DNA of 64,000 nt from Roseburia hominis (lineage in GTDB: Bacteria; Bacillota; Clostridia; Lachnospirales; Lachnospiraceae). Shown in pieces: positions 43,522 to 53,794 of this stretch. A program made the position numbers and the translations under genes. The notes under the pieces were generated by a model, which worked only from the letters and a program-made list of their open reading frames with translations, ran no database searches and was not told the origin of the DNA. The number at the start of each line of letters is the position of its first letter. The first letter of the stretch is position 1. The DNA lies in NCBI GenBank assembly GCA_021771815.1, contig JAETOE010000014.1, positions 44,087 to 108,086 of the forward strand. Reading direction: 5' to 3'.

Positions 43522-44865
43522 ATGGCAGAACAATACCTTGTAAAAAGAACAGACAAGCCCGTCGACTGGAATACTGAGGTGCCGGGCTCTAAGAGCATGA
43601 CGAACCGGGCGCTTCTTTTGGCGGCGCTGTCGAAAAGCACGGTGGAGGTGGAGGGCGTTCTCTTCTCGGACGATTCCAGACATTTCCTTGCGTGCCTTAC
43701 AGCGCTTGGCTTTGTCCTGCAGATAGAGGAAGAAAAGAAAAAAGTCACAGTCACGGGCTGCGGCGGGATCATTCCGAAGAAAGAGGCGGAAATCGATGTG
43801 GGGAGTGCGGGAACGGCGGCGCGATTCCTTACGGCGATGCTCGGTTTCTCGGACGGAACCTATACGATACAGGCGTCAGAGCAGATGAAGCGACGCCCGA
43901 TGGAAGAGTTGTTCGAGCTTCTTATGGATGCGGGAGCGGCGATTACATTTTTGGAAGAGGAGCATCATCTTCCGGTGCGCATCCGGGGATGCAGATACCG
44001 GACGAAGGAGCAGAGAGAACGCGAAGCGCAGATGGGACAGGGCTTTCGCTTCCCGATGGACCTTTCACTTGATATCAGTAAGAGCACCCAGTTTTTGAGT
44101 GCGCTGCTTTTGATCGCGCCGATGCTTCCGCAGGGGCTTCAGATTCATATTACCAGTGAGAAAACGGACGGTTCCTATATCCGCATCACGCGGAAAATGA
44201 TGGAGGAGTTCGGCGTTGCGGCAGCATTTGACGGAAGAAATTACGAAGTGCCTCAAAATGCGGTTTATCGGAGAGATTCCTATATCGTGGAGCCGGACAT
44301 GTCGGCGGCGTGCTATTTCTATGCGGCGGCGGCGGTCACCGGAGGACGGGCTTGTGTAAAGAATATCCGTTTGGACAATACGCAGGGGGATCTGAAATTC
44401 CTTGGCGTTTTGGAACAGATGGGGTGTGCGGTGGCAGAGCGGCCGGATGGAATCGAGGTCAAAGGACCGCGTGAAGGAGCGCTTCGCGGCGTCACGGTAA
44501 ATATGAACGATTTTTCCGATCAGGCTTTGACGTTAGCGGCGATTGCGCCGTTTGCAGACGGTCCGGTGCGCATGGAACATATCGGACATATCAGAGGGCA
44601 GGAGTGCGACCGCATCCACGCGATCGTGACGGAGCTTACAAAGCTTGGCATACGCTGCGAGGAAGAGGCGGACGCTGTCACGATATACCCGGGAGCGCCG
44701 GCGGGCGGCGTGATCGAGACGTATGAGGATCACCGGGTGGCGATGGCGTTTTCCCTGATCGGGCTTCGCACGGATGGAATCTATATCGACAATCCGGGAT
44801 GCTGCCGGAAGACCTTTGAGGATTATTTCACGGTACTGGATGAGCTGACTGGAAAGAAATCATAG
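43522..44865 (+). CDS. aroA: 3-phosphoshikimate 1-carboxyvinyltransferase (EPSP synthase)
   Basis: 447 residues, start at 43522 after GGAGA; the frame stays open upstream through the long hairpin. Transfers enolpyruvyl from PEP to shikimate 3-phosphate. Motifs: PGSKSMTNRALLLAAL, GSAGTAARFLTAML, RPMEELFELL, DISKSTQFLSALLL and EDHRVAMAFSLIG. Forms consecutive steps with the divergent aroC; the rest of the shikimate pathway is not in the window. Confidence 0.96.
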   Translation: MAEQYLVKRTDKPVDWNTEVPGSKSMTNRALLLAALSKSTVEVEGVLFSDDSRHFLACLTALGFVLQIEEEKKKVTVTGCGGIIPKKEAEIDVGSAGTAARFLTAMLGFSDGTYTIQASEQMKRRPMEELFELLMDAGAAITFLEEEHHLPVRIRGCRYRTKEQREREAQMGQGFRFPMDLSLDISKSTQFLSALLLIAPMLPQGLQIHITSEKTDGSYIRITRKMMEEFGVAAAFDGRNYEVPQNAVYRRDSYIVEPDMSAACYFYAAAAVTGGRACVKNIRLDNTQGDLKFLGVLEQMGCAVAERPDGIEVKGPREGALRGVTVNMNDFSDQALTLAAIAPFADGPVRMEHIGHIRGQECDRIHAIVTELTKLGIRCEEEADAVTIYPGAPAGGVIETYEDHRVAMAFSLIGLRTDGIYIDNPGCCRKTFEDYFTVLDELTGKKS

Positions 44866-44905
44866 AGCAGATAATAAAGCGGAACAGAAAGAGAGCAGTA
44901 AGTGT

Positions 44906-46054
44906 ATGTATGAATTGTTAAAGCAGGAAGGACGCGCGAAGAGAGGCGTGTTTCACACGGTGCACGGGGATATCCAGACGCCGGTATTTATGAATGTAGG
45001 AACGGTCGCCGCCATCAAGGGCGCGGTGTCCACGGAGGACTTGGAGCAGATCAAATGCCAGGTGGAGTTGTCGAATACGTATCATCTGCATGTGCGCACT
45101 GGGGATAAGCTCATCAAGGAGGTCGGCGGACTGCACAGGTTCATGTCATGGAACCGTCCGATCCTGACGGACTCCGGTGGATTTCAGGTATTTTCCTTAG
45201 CGGGACTGCGCAAGATCAAGGAGGAGGGCGTTTATTTCCACTCGCATATCGACGGGGCGAAGATTTTTATGGGACCGGAGGAGAGCATGCAGATTCAGTC
45301 GAATCTCGGTTCTACGATCGCGATGGCGTTTGACGAGTGCCCGCCCGCGCTCGCGGAGCGAAAATACGTGGAGGATTCGGTGGCGCGCACGACGCGCTGG
45401 CTTTTGCGCTGCAAAAAGGAGATGGAGCGTTTAAACGGACTCCCCGATACGGTAAATCCGCACCAGATGCTTTTCGGCATCAATCAGGGGGCGATTCTGG
45501 CAGACGTGCGCATCGACCATGCAAAGCGGATATCCGAGATGGAGCTTGACGGTTACGCGGTAGGCGGGCTTGCGGTCGGAGAGACGCACGAGGAGATGTA
45601 CCATATATTGGAGGAGACGGTGCCGTATCTTCCGGTAAATAAACCGACATATCTGATGGGCGTGGGTACGCCCGCCAATATTTTAGAGGGCGTGGAGCGC
45701 GGCATCGACTTTTTTGACTGTGTTTACCCGTCCAGAAACGGCAGACATGGACATGTCTACACGAATCAGGGCAAGCTCAATCTCTTCAATCAGAAATACG
45801 AGAAGGATATGCGGCCGATCGAGGAGGGCTGCGGCTGTCCTGCCTGCCGGCGTTACAGCAGGGCATACATCCGCCATTTGTTAAAGGCAAAGGAAATGCT
45901 CGGCATGCGGCTCTGTGTTCTGCACAATCTCTATTTCTACAATACGATGATGGAAGAAATCCGGAATGCGCTCGATGCCGGGAATTTTAAGTCCTACAAG
46001 GAGGAAAAGCTCTACGGCATGGGACAGATCAAACGGGAGAAGGAAATCCCGTAA
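44906..46054 (+). CDS. tgt: Queuine tRNA-ribosyltransferase (tRNA-guanine transglycosylase)
   Basis: 382 residues. Exchanges guanine 34 of GUN-anticodon tRNAs for the preQ1 base. Motifs: TDSGGFQVFSL (catalytic Asp), GINQGAILADVR, GGLAVGE, DCVYPSRNGRHGHVYT (nucleophile Asp) and the zinc site CGCPAC with a downstream His. Follows aroA by 40 bases and precedes yajC, the usual tgt-yajC neighbourhood. Confidence 0.97.
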   Translation: MYELLKQEGRAKRGVFHTVHGDIQTPVFMNVGTVAAIKGAVSTEDLEQIKCQVELSNTYHLHVRTGDKLIKEVGGLHRFMSWNRPILTDSGGFQVFSLAGLRKIKEEGVYFHSHIDGAKIFMGPEESMQIQSNLGSTIAMAFDECPPALAERKYVEDSVARTTRWLLRCKKEMERLNGLPDTVNPHQMLFGINQGAILADVRIDHAKRISEMELDGYAVGGLAVGETHEEMYHILEETVPYLPVNKPTYLMGVGTPANILEGVERGIDFFDCVYPSRNGRHGHVYTNQGKLNLFNQKYEKDMRPIEEGCGCPACRRYSRAYIRHLLKAKEMLGMRLCVLHNLYFYNTMMEEIRNALDAGNFKSYKEEKLYGMGQIKREKEIP

Positions 46055-46103
46055 CAGGGAAGGTGCCGGATGTATGCACGAAATATAAAATTTTCGGAAA
46101 AGC

Positions 46104-46132
46104 TTGCCGAACGTACAGGTTTTGTGTACAAT
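46104..46132 (+). promoter_or_regulatory. Promoter of yajC
   Basis: TTGCCG (46104-46109), 17 bases, TACAAT (46127-46132). Confidence 0.6.
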
Positions 46133-46189
46133 GTGTTATAGCGTCAAAATGCGCAGATTTTTGAAGTAATGGATTTAGGAGGAATTAAG

Positions 46190-46516
46190 ATGTTATCAAT
46201 CTTGGCGACAGGGTCTACAGAGGTTTCTTCAGCGATGGGCTGGGGAAGCATGATTCTTTGGATGGTGGTTTTATTTGCATTCATGTACTTCTTTATGGTT
46301 CGTCCGCAGCAGAAGGAACAGAAGAAGAAAAATGCGATGCTTTCCGAACTTGCAGTCGGAGATACCGTACTCACCACAAGCGGATTCTACGGAACAGTCA
46401 TTGACATTGCAGACGACACCGTGATCGTGGAGTTCGGAAGCAATAAGAACTGCCGTATCCCGATGCAGAAGGCTGCGATTTCTGCAGTGGAGAAGCCGGA
46501 CGAGGCAGCGGAATAA
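46190..46516 (+). CDS. yajC: Preprotein translocase subunit YajC
   Basis: 108 residues, start at 46190 with TAGGAGG seven bases upstream. A single membrane helix (about 18-38) is followed by FFMVRPQQKEQKKK and a soluble domain with GDTVLTTSGFYGTV, both typical of YajC, the accessory subunit of SecDF-YajC. A strong terminator follows, so secD/secF are not directly co-transcribed here. Confidence 0.95.
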   Translation: MLSILATGSTEVSSAMGWGSMILWMVVLFAFMYFFMVRPQQKEQKKKNAMLSELAVGDTVLTTSGFYGTVIDIADDTVIVEFGSNKNCRIPMQKAAISAVEKPDEAAE

Positions 46517-46523
46517 GCGGATG

Positions 46524-46553
46524 AAAAGGCTATAGGAACTATAGCCTTTTTTT
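46524..46553 (+). terminator. Terminator of yajC
   Basis: AAAAGGCTATAG (46524-46535), loop GAA, CTATAGCCTTTT (46539-46550) then TTT. Confidence 0.92.
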
Positions 46554-46625
46554 CGTGTGTGCTTGTCGGCGCACGTTCTGGCGTAAGGCGGACTTTATAC
46601 GGTATGAGAAATGGGAGTTTTTAAA

Positions 46626-48860
46626 ATGCAAGATGGAAAGAAGAGAATGCGGTGGATTTTTGCCGCACTTTTTGCCGCAGAAGTTCTGCTGCTTCTGTTT
46701 GCGGCAGGCAGATGCCTGTTCGGTGAGCGGTATACATGGACGTATCAGGAGAGCGAGGGGCTGCCGGTCGGGGCGGCTAAGATCCCGCTGCCGAGGGGCA
46801 GCTATCTGATTACGGTAGATTATATGGCGGCGGAGGACCTGGCGTACTGTCAGGCGGTGGCGGAGACGTCGCATGGGCGGCAGACCGGTGAGGAAGTGGC
46901 GCTTCCGCCGGAGAAGAATCAGAGGACGATCGAATTTTACCTGAATGAGACGACGGCCGAATTTTCTATCGAGCCTGCGTCCTATCTGCAGGAGGTGCCT
47001 GCCGTTCACATTTTTGGAATCACAGTGCAAAAGACGAAGCGAATGGAGGCGCGCGATGGGTTTTTGCTGTTTTGCTTTTTTCTGTGTCTTGACCTTGTGC
47101 TGCTTGTAAAAAAGAAGCGTATTCTGGAATGCTTTGACGATGAGCAGAAACAGGTGTCACTGGGGCTTGCGCTCATTGTGATCTTAGCATCCGTTCCGCT
47201 GTTTACGAATTATCTGCCGGGACAACAGGATCTGGAATTTCATTTGATGCGGATCGAGGGGATCACGGAGGGGCTTGCGGCAGGACAGTTTCCGGTGCGC
47301 ATGCAGCAGAATTGGCTGAATGGTTACGGTTATCCGGTTTCGGTTATGTACGGCGATCTGTTATTGTATTTCCCGGCGTTTTTAAAGCTGGCGGGCTTCA
47401 TGCTGCAGGATGCCTACAAGATCTATGTGTTCTTCATTCAGATCGTGACGGTGGGAACTTCCTATTATGCGGTGTCGCGCATGACGGGGAGCAGAAAAAC
47501 AGGACTCTTGGGAGCGGCGCTCTATACGCTGTCTCTTTACCGCATTTTAAATGTATATTACCGATGCGCGGTCGGGGAGTATACCGCGATGGCATTTTTG
47601 CCGTTGGTATTTGTAGGACTTTCCTTTCTCGCGGACGATGAGGAGGTGCGGCGGCAGAAGGGCGTGTGCTGTCTGATTGTCGGTTACACGGCAATCCTGC
47701 AGTCGCATTGTCTGAGCTTTGAGATGGCCATTCTCTTTTCAGGCGTCTATGTACTGCTTCATATCAGAAAGATCTGGAAGCATCTGCGGCTTTTGATCGG
47801 GACGGCCGCTGTTACGATTCTTCTCAATCTAGGCTTTCTTCTGCCGTTTATGGACTATATGCTGCATCAGAATATGCTTGTGAGCGATGTGGCGTACGGC
47901 AAGATCATGCAGGAGCAGGGGCTCTTTGTGGCGCAGTTATTTCAGGGATTTCATTACGGCGGGGAGTATTCGCAGGCATTGTACACCGGGGTCGGCGGAG
48001 ATATGACGCTTACCATGGGACTGCCGCTTGTGCTCGTTCTCTTTTTGTTTTTATGGGAGGCGTTGTTCTACAGGGAGCGTATTAAGGAGCGTTATGGTGC
48101 GGCTGACTGGAGGGAACAGTGCAGCTTTGCGGTGATTATGTGTCTTGGCCTTCTCATGTCCTGCTGGTTCTTCCCGTGGGAGACAATCGGGAAAATTCCG
48201 GTTATCGGCAGTGTGCTTACGGCATTTCAATTCGCGTGGCGGTTTCTTACGGTAGGAACGGCAGCGGGAGCATTTGTCGGCGGTTACGCGATCCGTAATC
48301 TGGGAGATATTTTATCGGGAGAGTGGAAAAGGATTGCGGCGGCCGCACTTGGGGTGCTGATCCTCGTCGGTTCTTCCCAGATGACGGCGAAGTTGATGGC
48401 GGCGCTTCCGGCGAAAGTAATGACGGGAACGGAAAGTATCAATACGATTGAGGCGGTCATAAACGGAGAATATCTGCCGGAGGCAGCGGATAAAGGAAGA
48501 ATGACAGACAATCAGTTCTATCCGGGAGAAGGAGTGAGCTTAAGCAGTGTCACAGGGAATGCGTGGCATTATGTCACCTATGTGGAGAACCAGTCGGGTA
48601 CTGAATCGCAGATTGTAGTCCCATATCTGGCATATAAGGGTTATGTGGCGGTCGACCGCGCCAGCGGAACGGAGCTTATGACAAAAGAGGGAGACTGGGC
48701 AATCCTTGCGGTCATGCTTCCGGCGGGTTATCAGGGTGAAATCGAACTGTATTTTAAAGAACCGTTCAGTTGGCGGCTGGCGGAAGCAGTTTCATTATTG
48801 ACATTTTTGGTATTAATTGGAGTGATAGTTAAGAAAAGAGGATATAAGAATAAGTTATAA
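46626..48860 (+). CDS. Large polytopic membrane protein (6-pyruvoyl-tetrahydropterin synthase-related / GT-C-like)
   Basis: 744 residues, start at 46626 (GGGAG upstream). An N-terminal helix, a small extracytoplasmic domain (about 35-135), then about a dozen membrane helices and an extracytoplasmic C-terminal domain before a last helix. The first long loop contains PGQQDLEFHLMRIEGI, an acidic motif in the position of the catalytic Asp/Glu of GT-C glycosyltransferases, followed by GYGYPVSVMYGDLLLYFPA, typical of PF10131 proteins. Such proteins are thought to act in cell-surface glycosylation. No partner gene is adjacent. Confidence 0.75.
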   Translation: MQDGKKRMRWIFAALFAAEVLLLLFAAGRCLFGERYTWTYQESEGLPVGAAKIPLPRGSYLITVDYMAAEDLAYCQAVAETSHGRQTGEEVALPPEKNQRTIEFYLNETTAEFSIEPASYLQEVPAVHIFGITVQKTKRMEARDGFLLFCFFLCLDLVLLVKKKRILECFDDEQKQVSLGLALIVILASVPLFTNYLPGQQDLEFHLMRIEGITEGLAAGQFPVRMQQNWLNGYGYPVSVMYGDLLLYFPAFLKLAGFMLQDAYKIYVFFIQIVTVGTSYYAVSRMTGSRKTGLLGAALYTLSLYRILNVYYRCAVGEYTAMAFLPLVFVGLSFLADDEEVRRQKGVCCLIVGYTAILQSHCLSFEMAILFSGVYVLLHIRKIWKHLRLLIGTAAVTILLNLGFLLPFMDYMLHQNMLVSDVAYGKIMQEQGLFVAQLFQGFHYGGEYSQALYTGVGGDMTLTMGLPLVLVLFLFLWEALFYRERIKERYGAADWREQCSFAVIMCLGLLMSCWFFPWETIGKIPVIGSVLTAFQFAWRFLTVGTAAGAFVGGYAIRNLGDILSGEWKRIAAAALGVLILVGSSQMTAKLMAALPAKVMTGTESINTIEAVINGEYLPEAADKGRMTDNQFYPGEGVSLSSVTGNAWHYVTYVENQSGTESQIVVPYLAYKGYVAVDRASGTELMTKEGDWAILAVMLPAGYQGEIELYFKEPFSWRLAEAVSLLTFLVLIGVIVKKRGYKNKL

Positions 48861-48891
48861 AGCCTATGAAAAAGAAAAATAGAACCAGAGG

Positions 48892-48920
48892 TTGCATTGT
48901 TTCCCGAGATACATTATTAT
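48892..48920 (+). promoter_or_regulatory. Promoter of the leuB-ilvD genes
   Basis: TTGCAT (48892-48897), 17 bases, TATTAT (48915-48920); leader of about 85 bases. I see no T-box or long leader peptide. Confidence 0.7.
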
Positions 48921-49010
48921 AGAGTTTAAATACTGTCTATCGGTAATGTGCTAAAGTAAATACATCAACATGCGTAGGCAGAGCAAAAGGAAGAGAGAGG
49001 GATTAGAATC

Positions 49011-50111
49011 ATGGAGTACAAAGTTGGCGTGATTTCCGGTGACGGGATCGGTCCTGAGATCGTAGCGGAGGCGAGGAAGGTGCTGGACGCTGTCGGCGCG
49101 AAATACGGACATATGTTTCACTATGACGAGATTTTGATGGGAGGCTGTTCGATCGATGCGACGGGTGTTCCGCTGACCGATGAGGCGATTGCCGCGGCAA
49201 AGGCTTCCGATGCGGTGCTGATGGGTTCCATCGGCGGAAATACATCGACGTCGCCATGGTATAAGCTTCCGCCACAGAAGCGTCCGGAAGCAGGGCTTTT
49301 GAAGCTCCGCAAGTCCTTGAATTTGTTTGCGAATTTAAGACCGGCATATTTATATGAAGAATTAAAGCAGGCATGTCCGCTGCGGGACGACATCATCGGA
49401 GACGGATTCGACATGATGATCATGCGTGAGCTGACGGGCGGACTGTACTTCGGCGAGAGAAAGACCGAAGAGGTGGACGGCGTCATGACGGCGACCGATG
49501 TGCTTACATATAATGAAAATGAGATCCGCAGAATCGCAAAACGCGGTTTTGATATCGCAATGAAGCGGCGGAAGAAAGTCACGAGCGTGGACAAGGCGAA
49601 TGTGCTTGATTCCTCAAGGCTGTGGCGTAAGATCGTCGAGGAGGTCGCGGCGGACTATCCGGAAGTGACCTATGAGCATATGCTTGTCGATAACTGCGCG
49701 ATGCAGCTTGTCAAAGATCCGAAGCAGTTCGATGTGATTCTGACCGAGAATATGTTCGGAGATATTTTATCGGATGAGGCGAGCATGGTAACGGGATCGA
49801 TCGGAATGCTCTCGAGCGCGAGCTTAAACGACACGAAGTTCGGGCTCTACGAGCCGAGCGGCGGCTCCGCGCCGGACATTGCGGGCAAGGGCATAGCCAA
49901 CCCGATCGCGACGATCTTGAGCGCGGCGATGATGCTTCGTTATAGTTTTGATCTGGATGCGGAGGCGGATGCGATCGAGCAGGCGGTGAAGCTGGTGTTG
50001 AAGGACGGCTACCGCACGATCGACATTATGCCGCAGGAAGAGAATAGGAAAGCGGAAGTCACACAGGTTGGGACGGCTCAGATGGGAGATCTGATCTGTG
50101 AGAGAATCTGA
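49011..50111 (+). CDS. leuB: 3-isopropylmalate dehydrogenase
   Basis: 366 residues. NAD-dependent oxidative decarboxylation in leucine synthesis. Features: GVISGDGIGPEIVAEARKVL, the arginines of the substrate site (LRKSLNLFANLRP), MIMRELTGGLYFGERK, KANVLDSSRLWR, and DNCAMQLVKDPKQFDVILTENMFGDILSDEAS. It is followed by ilvD at 64 bases. leuA, leuC and leuD are not in this window. Confidence 0.96.
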   Translation: MEYKVGVISGDGIGPEIVAEARKVLDAVGAKYGHMFHYDEILMGGCSIDATGVPLTDEAIAAAKASDAVLMGSIGGNTSTSPWYKLPPQKRPEAGLLKLRKSLNLFANLRPAYLYEELKQACPLRDDIIGDGFDMMIMRELTGGLYFGERKTEEVDGVMTATDVLTYNENEIRRIAKRGFDIAMKRRKKVTSVDKANVLDSSRLWRKIVEEVAADYPEVTYEHMLVDNCAMQLVKDPKQFDVILTENMFGDILSDEASMVTGSIGMLSSASLNDTKFGLYEPSGGSAPDIAGKGIANPIATILSAAMMLRYSFDLDAEADAIEQAVKLVLKDGYRTIDIMPQEENRKAEVTQVGTAQMGDLICERI

Positions 50112-50175
50112 CGGCTCAGAGAATATGTAAATTTAGCCGGGCAGTGAATAGAATATGCGAAAGGAAGGTTGCATT

Positions 50176-51843
50176 ATGAAGAGTGATAATGTAAAGAAGG
50201 GGATGCAGCAGGCGCCCCATAGAAGTCTTTTTAACGCGCTGGGATTTACCGAGGAGGAGATGCATAAGCCGATGGTCGGCATCGTAAGCTCCTACAACGA
50301 GATCGTGCCGGGGCATATGAATCTGGACAAGATCGTCAATGCGGTAAAGCTCGGCGTTGCGGAGGCGGGCGGCGTTCCGGTCGTATTTCCGGCGATCGCG
50401 GTCTGCGACGGTATTGCCATGGGGCATATCGGCATGAAGTATTCGCTTGTGACGCGCGATCTGATCGCTGATTCCACCGAGTGTATGGCGCTTGCGCATC
50501 AGTTCGACGCGCTTGTCATGGTGCCCAACTGCGACAAGAACGTGCCGGGGCTTCTGATGGCGGCGGCGCGTATCAATGTGCCGACGGTATTTGTATCGGG
50601 CGGACCGATGCTTGCGGGTCATGTGCAGGGGAAGAAACGGAGTCTCTCCTCGATGTTCGAGGCGGTCGGCTCCTACGCTGCGGGCTCGATGACGGAGGAA
50701 GAGGTACGGGAATACGAGGAAAAGGTATGTCCGACTTGCGGCTCCTGCTCCGGCATGTACACGGCGAACTCCATGAATTGCCTGACCGAGGCGCTCGGTA
50801 TGGGGCTTAAGGGCAACGGAACGATTCCGGCAGTCTACTCGGAGAGAATCAAGCTTGCAAAGCACGCAGGCATGGCTGTCATGGAAATGTATGAGAAGAA
50901 TATCCGTCCGCGCGATATCATGACGAAGGAAGCGATCTTAAACGCGCTGACGGTCGACATGGCGCTTGGCTGTTCGACGAACAGTATGCTGCATCTTCCG
51001 GCGATCGCGCATGAGGTGGGGTTTGACTTTGACATCGCGTTCGCGAACCCGATCAGCGAGAAGACCCCGAACCTTTGCCATCTCGCTCCGGCAGGTCCTA
51101 CTTATATGGAAGATCTGAATGAGGCGGGCGGTGTTTATGCGGTGATGAAGGAACTGGCGGATATCGGTCTGCTCCACACGGACTGCATGACCGTGACGGG
51201 AAAGACGATCGGAGAGAACATCAAAGATGCGGTCAATAAGAATCCCGAGGTTATCCGTCCGGTAGACAATCCGTACAGCAAGACAGGCGGACTTGCCGTA
51301 TTGAAGGGGAATCTTGCGCCGGACGGCAGCGTGGTAAAGCGCTCCGCAGTCTGCGACGAGATGATGGTGCACGAAGGTCCTGCGAGAGTCTTCGATTGTG
51401 AGGAGGATGCGATCGCGGCGATCAAGGGCGGCAAGATTGTGGCAGGAGACGTCGTTGTTATCCGTTACGAGGGACCGAAGGGCGGTCCGGGTATGCGCGA
51501 GATGTTAAATCCGACCTCTGCAATCGCAGGAATGGGACTTGGCTCTTCCGTGGCGCTGATTACCGACGGAAGGTTCTCCGGTGCGAGCCGCGGCGCGTCG
51601 ATCGGGCATGTTTCCCCGGAGGCGGCAGTGGGCGGACCGATCGCGCTGGTAGAAGAGGGCGATATCATTAAGATTAATATTCCGGAGCTTACGCTTACGC
51701 TTGCGGTATCCGATGAGGAGCTTGCGGCGAGAAAAGCCAAATGGCAGCCGAGAGAGCCGAAGGTGACAACGGGCTATCTGAAGAGATATGCGTCACTTGT
51801 GACTTCGGGCAACCGCGGAGCGATTCTGCAGCTTCCGGAGTAA
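50176..51843 (+). CDS. ilvD: Dihydroxy-acid dehydratase
   Basis: 555 residues, start at 50176 after GAAAGGAAGG. Dehydrates dihydroxyisovalerate and dihydroxymethylvalerate in valine/isoleucine synthesis. Iron-sulfur cysteines: PNCDKNVPG and [18 protein letters not shown]-terminal [19 protein letters not shown]. Normal length. Lies between leuB and ilvB. Confidence 0.97.
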   Translation: MKSDNVKKGMQQAPHRSLFNALGFTEEEMHKPMVGIVSSYNEIVPGHMNLDKIVNAVKLGVAEAGGVPVVFPAIAVCDGIAMGHIGMKYSLVTRDLIADSTECMALAHQFDALVMVPNCDKNVPGLLMAAARINVPTVFVSGGPMLAGHVQGKKRSLSSMFEAVGSYAAGSMTEEEVREYEEKVCPTCGSCSGMYTANSMNCLTEALGMGLKGNGTIPAVYSERIKLAKHAGMAVMEMYEKNIRPRDIMTKEAILNALTVDMALGCSTNSMLHLPAIAHEVGFDFDIAFANPISEKTPNLCHLAPAGPTYMEDLNEAGGVYAVMKELADIGLLHTDCMTVTGKTIGENIKDAVNKNPEVIRPVDNPYSKTGGLAVLKGNLAPDGSVVKRSAVCDEMMVHEGPARVFDCEEDAIAAIKGGKIVAGDVVVIRYEGPKGGPGMREMLNPTSAIAGMGLGSSVALITDGRFSGASRGASIGHVSPEAAVGGPIALVEEGDIIKINIPELTLTLAVSDEELAARKAKWQPREPKVTTGYLKRYASLVTSGNRGAILQLPE

Positions 51844-51862
51844 AATTGTATCAGAAAGGGAA

Positions 51863-51986
51863 CTGTTCAGTACAGCATAAAACACTTGCTGTTTTATGCG
51901 TAAGAACATGACTCAGCATGCAAAAATGCCATTGCGAAGCAATTTAGGATGCATTTTTGCATCGTATCTATGAAGGTACTGAATAG
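51863..51986. other. Predicted three-way-junction structure between ilvD and ilvB
   Basis: Outer stem CTGTTCAGTAC (51863-51873) with GTACTGAATAG (51976-51986). Inside it, hairpin GCATAAAACA (51875-51884) with TGTTTTATGC (51890-51899), and a second, ATGCAAAAATGC (51918-51929) with GCATTTTTGCAT (51951-51962) capped by ATTGC/GCAAT. All stems are perfect or have one G-U. It fills most of the 166-base gap. Confidence 0.8.
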
Positions 51987-52009
51987 ATATTCAGAAAGGA
52001 TGATAGGAT

Positions 52010-53698
52010 ATGCAGTTGACAGGTGCGCAGATCGTCATTGAGTGCCTGAAGGAGCAGGGCGTGGATACGGTATTCGGATATCCGGGCGGCGCTATCTTAA
52101 ATGTATACGATGAATTATATAAGCATCAGGGAGAGATCAGGCATGTCCTGACTTCCCACGAACAGGGAGCGTCCCACGCGGCGGACGGATATGCGAGAAG
52201 CACGGGAAAAGTCGGCGTCTGTTTCGCGACGTCGGGTCCGGGAGCGACGAATCTCGTTACCGGAATCGCGACGGCGTACATGGATTCCGTGCCCGTGGTG
52301 GCGATTACCTGCAACGTTACGGTACCGCTTCTAGGCAAGGACAGTTTTCAGGAAATCGACATCGCGGGAATCACCACACCGATTACCAAGCATAACTTTA
52401 TTGTGAAGGATGTCACAAAGTTAGCGGACACGATCCGCAGGGCATTTGTGATCGCACAGAAGGGAAGACCGGGACCGGTTCTTGTGGATATCCCAAAGGA
52501 CATCACGGCGGCGAAGACCGAATATACATATAAGAAGCCGGGGGCGATTCCGAGAGTGACGGAGACGATCTGTGACGGGGACATCGAGACGGCGCTTGCG
52601 ATGATACGTGAGTCGAAAAAGCCGTTTATCTTTGTCGGAGGCGGCGCGGTAATCTCCGGTGCGGGTGACGAACTGAAAGAATTCGTTCGCAGGGTGGACG
52701 CTCCGGTGTGCGATACGCTGATGGGAAAGGGCGCGTTTGACGGAACGAACGATCTCTACACCGGAATGCTCGGCATGCACGGTACAAAGACGTCGAACTT
52801 AGGCGTCAGTGAGTGCGATCTTTTGATCGCGGTCGGCGTCCGTTTCTCGGACCGGGTGCTCGGCGACGCGCAGAATTTTGCAAAGCAGGCGAAGATTCTG
52901 CAGTTTGACGTTGATCCGGCGGAGATCAATAAGAACATTCAGGTGGACGCTTGTGTGATCGGCGATCTGAAAGAGATTTTAAAGCGTGTGAACGCACAGC
53001 TTGCGCAGGAAAATCATGACAAGTGGATTTCACATATCATGGATCTAAAGGTGAAACATCCTTTAAAATATGACGAGCCGGGGCTGTCCGGACCGTATCT
53101 GGTGGAAGAGATTTACCGGAAGACAGGCGGTGAGGCGATCATCGTCACGGAAGTCGGACAGCATCAAATGTGGGCGGCGCAGTATTATAAATACAAGAAT
53201 CCGAGGACGTTTTTATCCTCGGGCGGACTCGGAACGATGGGCTACGGACTTGGCGCGGCAATCGGCGCGCAGATCGCGAACCCGGACAGACAGGTCGTCA
53301 ATATCGCCGGGGACGGGTGTTTCCGCATGAACATGAATGAGATCGCGACGGCGGTGCGCCAGAAGCTGCCGTTAGTCGAGGTGATCGTCAATAATCATGT
53401 GCTCGGAATGGTGCGGCAGTGGCAGGATCTATTCTACGAGAAACGCTATTCCGCGACCGTGCTTGACGACGGCGTCGACTATGTGAAGCTTGCGGAGGCA
53501 CTGGGCGCCGTGGGCTTGCGCGCGACCAATCGTGAAGAATTTAACGAGGCTCTTGATAAGGCGCTTACGGCAAAGGAGCCTGTCGTCATCGATTGCGTGA
53601 TCGGCTGTGACGATAAGGTATGGCCGATGGTCGCGCCGGGCGCAGACATCAGTACGGCGTTTACGGCGGAGGATCTTGCGGCGCAGCAGGAATCGTAA
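52010..53698 (+). CDS. ilvB: Acetolactate synthase, large (catalytic) subunit
   Basis: 562 residues. ThDP enzyme that condenses pyruvate with pyruvate or 2-ketobutyrate. Motifs: VFGYPGGAILNVYDEL, SHEQGASHAADGYARSTG (catalytic Glu), the FAD region, and the ThDP motif GDGCFRMNMNEIATAVRQ...NN. Start follows AAAGGATGATAGGAT. The regulatory small subunit gene, normally next, is absent; serC follows instead. Confidence 0.95.
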   Translation: MQLTGAQIVIECLKEQGVDTVFGYPGGAILNVYDELYKHQGEIRHVLTSHEQGASHAADGYARSTGKVGVCFATSGPGATNLVTGIATAYMDSVPVVAITCNVTVPLLGKDSFQEIDIAGITTPITKHNFIVKDVTKLADTIRRAFVIAQKGRPGPVLVDIPKDITAAKTEYTYKKPGAIPRVTETICDGDIETALAMIRESKKPFIFVGGGAVISGAGDELKEFVRRVDAPVCDTLMGKGAFDGTNDLYTGMLGMHGTKTSNLGVSECDLLIAVGVRFSDRVLGDAQNFAKQAKILQFDVDPAEINKNIQVDACVIGDLKEILKRVNAQLAQENHDKWISHIMDLKVKHPLKYDEPGLSGPYLVEEIYRKTGGEAIIVTEVGQHQMWAAQYYKYKNPRTFLSSGGLGTMGYGLGAAIGAQIANPDRQVVNIAGDGCFRMNMNEIATAVRQKLPLVEVIVNNHVLGMVRQWQDLFYEKRYSATVLDDGVDYVKLAEALGAVGLRATNREEFNEALDKALTAKEPVVIDCVIGCDDKVWPMVAPGADISTAFTAEDLAAQQES

Positions 53699-53794
53699 GC
53701 ATGCCGGATATTTTGTGACGGAATGGCACAAAGAAGTATATGTTATGTAATGGGGCAATGTCATTGGAAATGTAAAAAGGAAAGGAAGAACAAA

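Noticed and set aside
46539..47030. Antisense 163-codon frame over the PTPS-related gene
   Set aside because: No ribosome site, Arg-rich, and it runs across the yajC terminator.
48861..49010. T-box or leader peptide ahead of leuB
   Set aside because: The leader is only about 85 bases, with no conserved T-box sequence and no Leu-rich frame.
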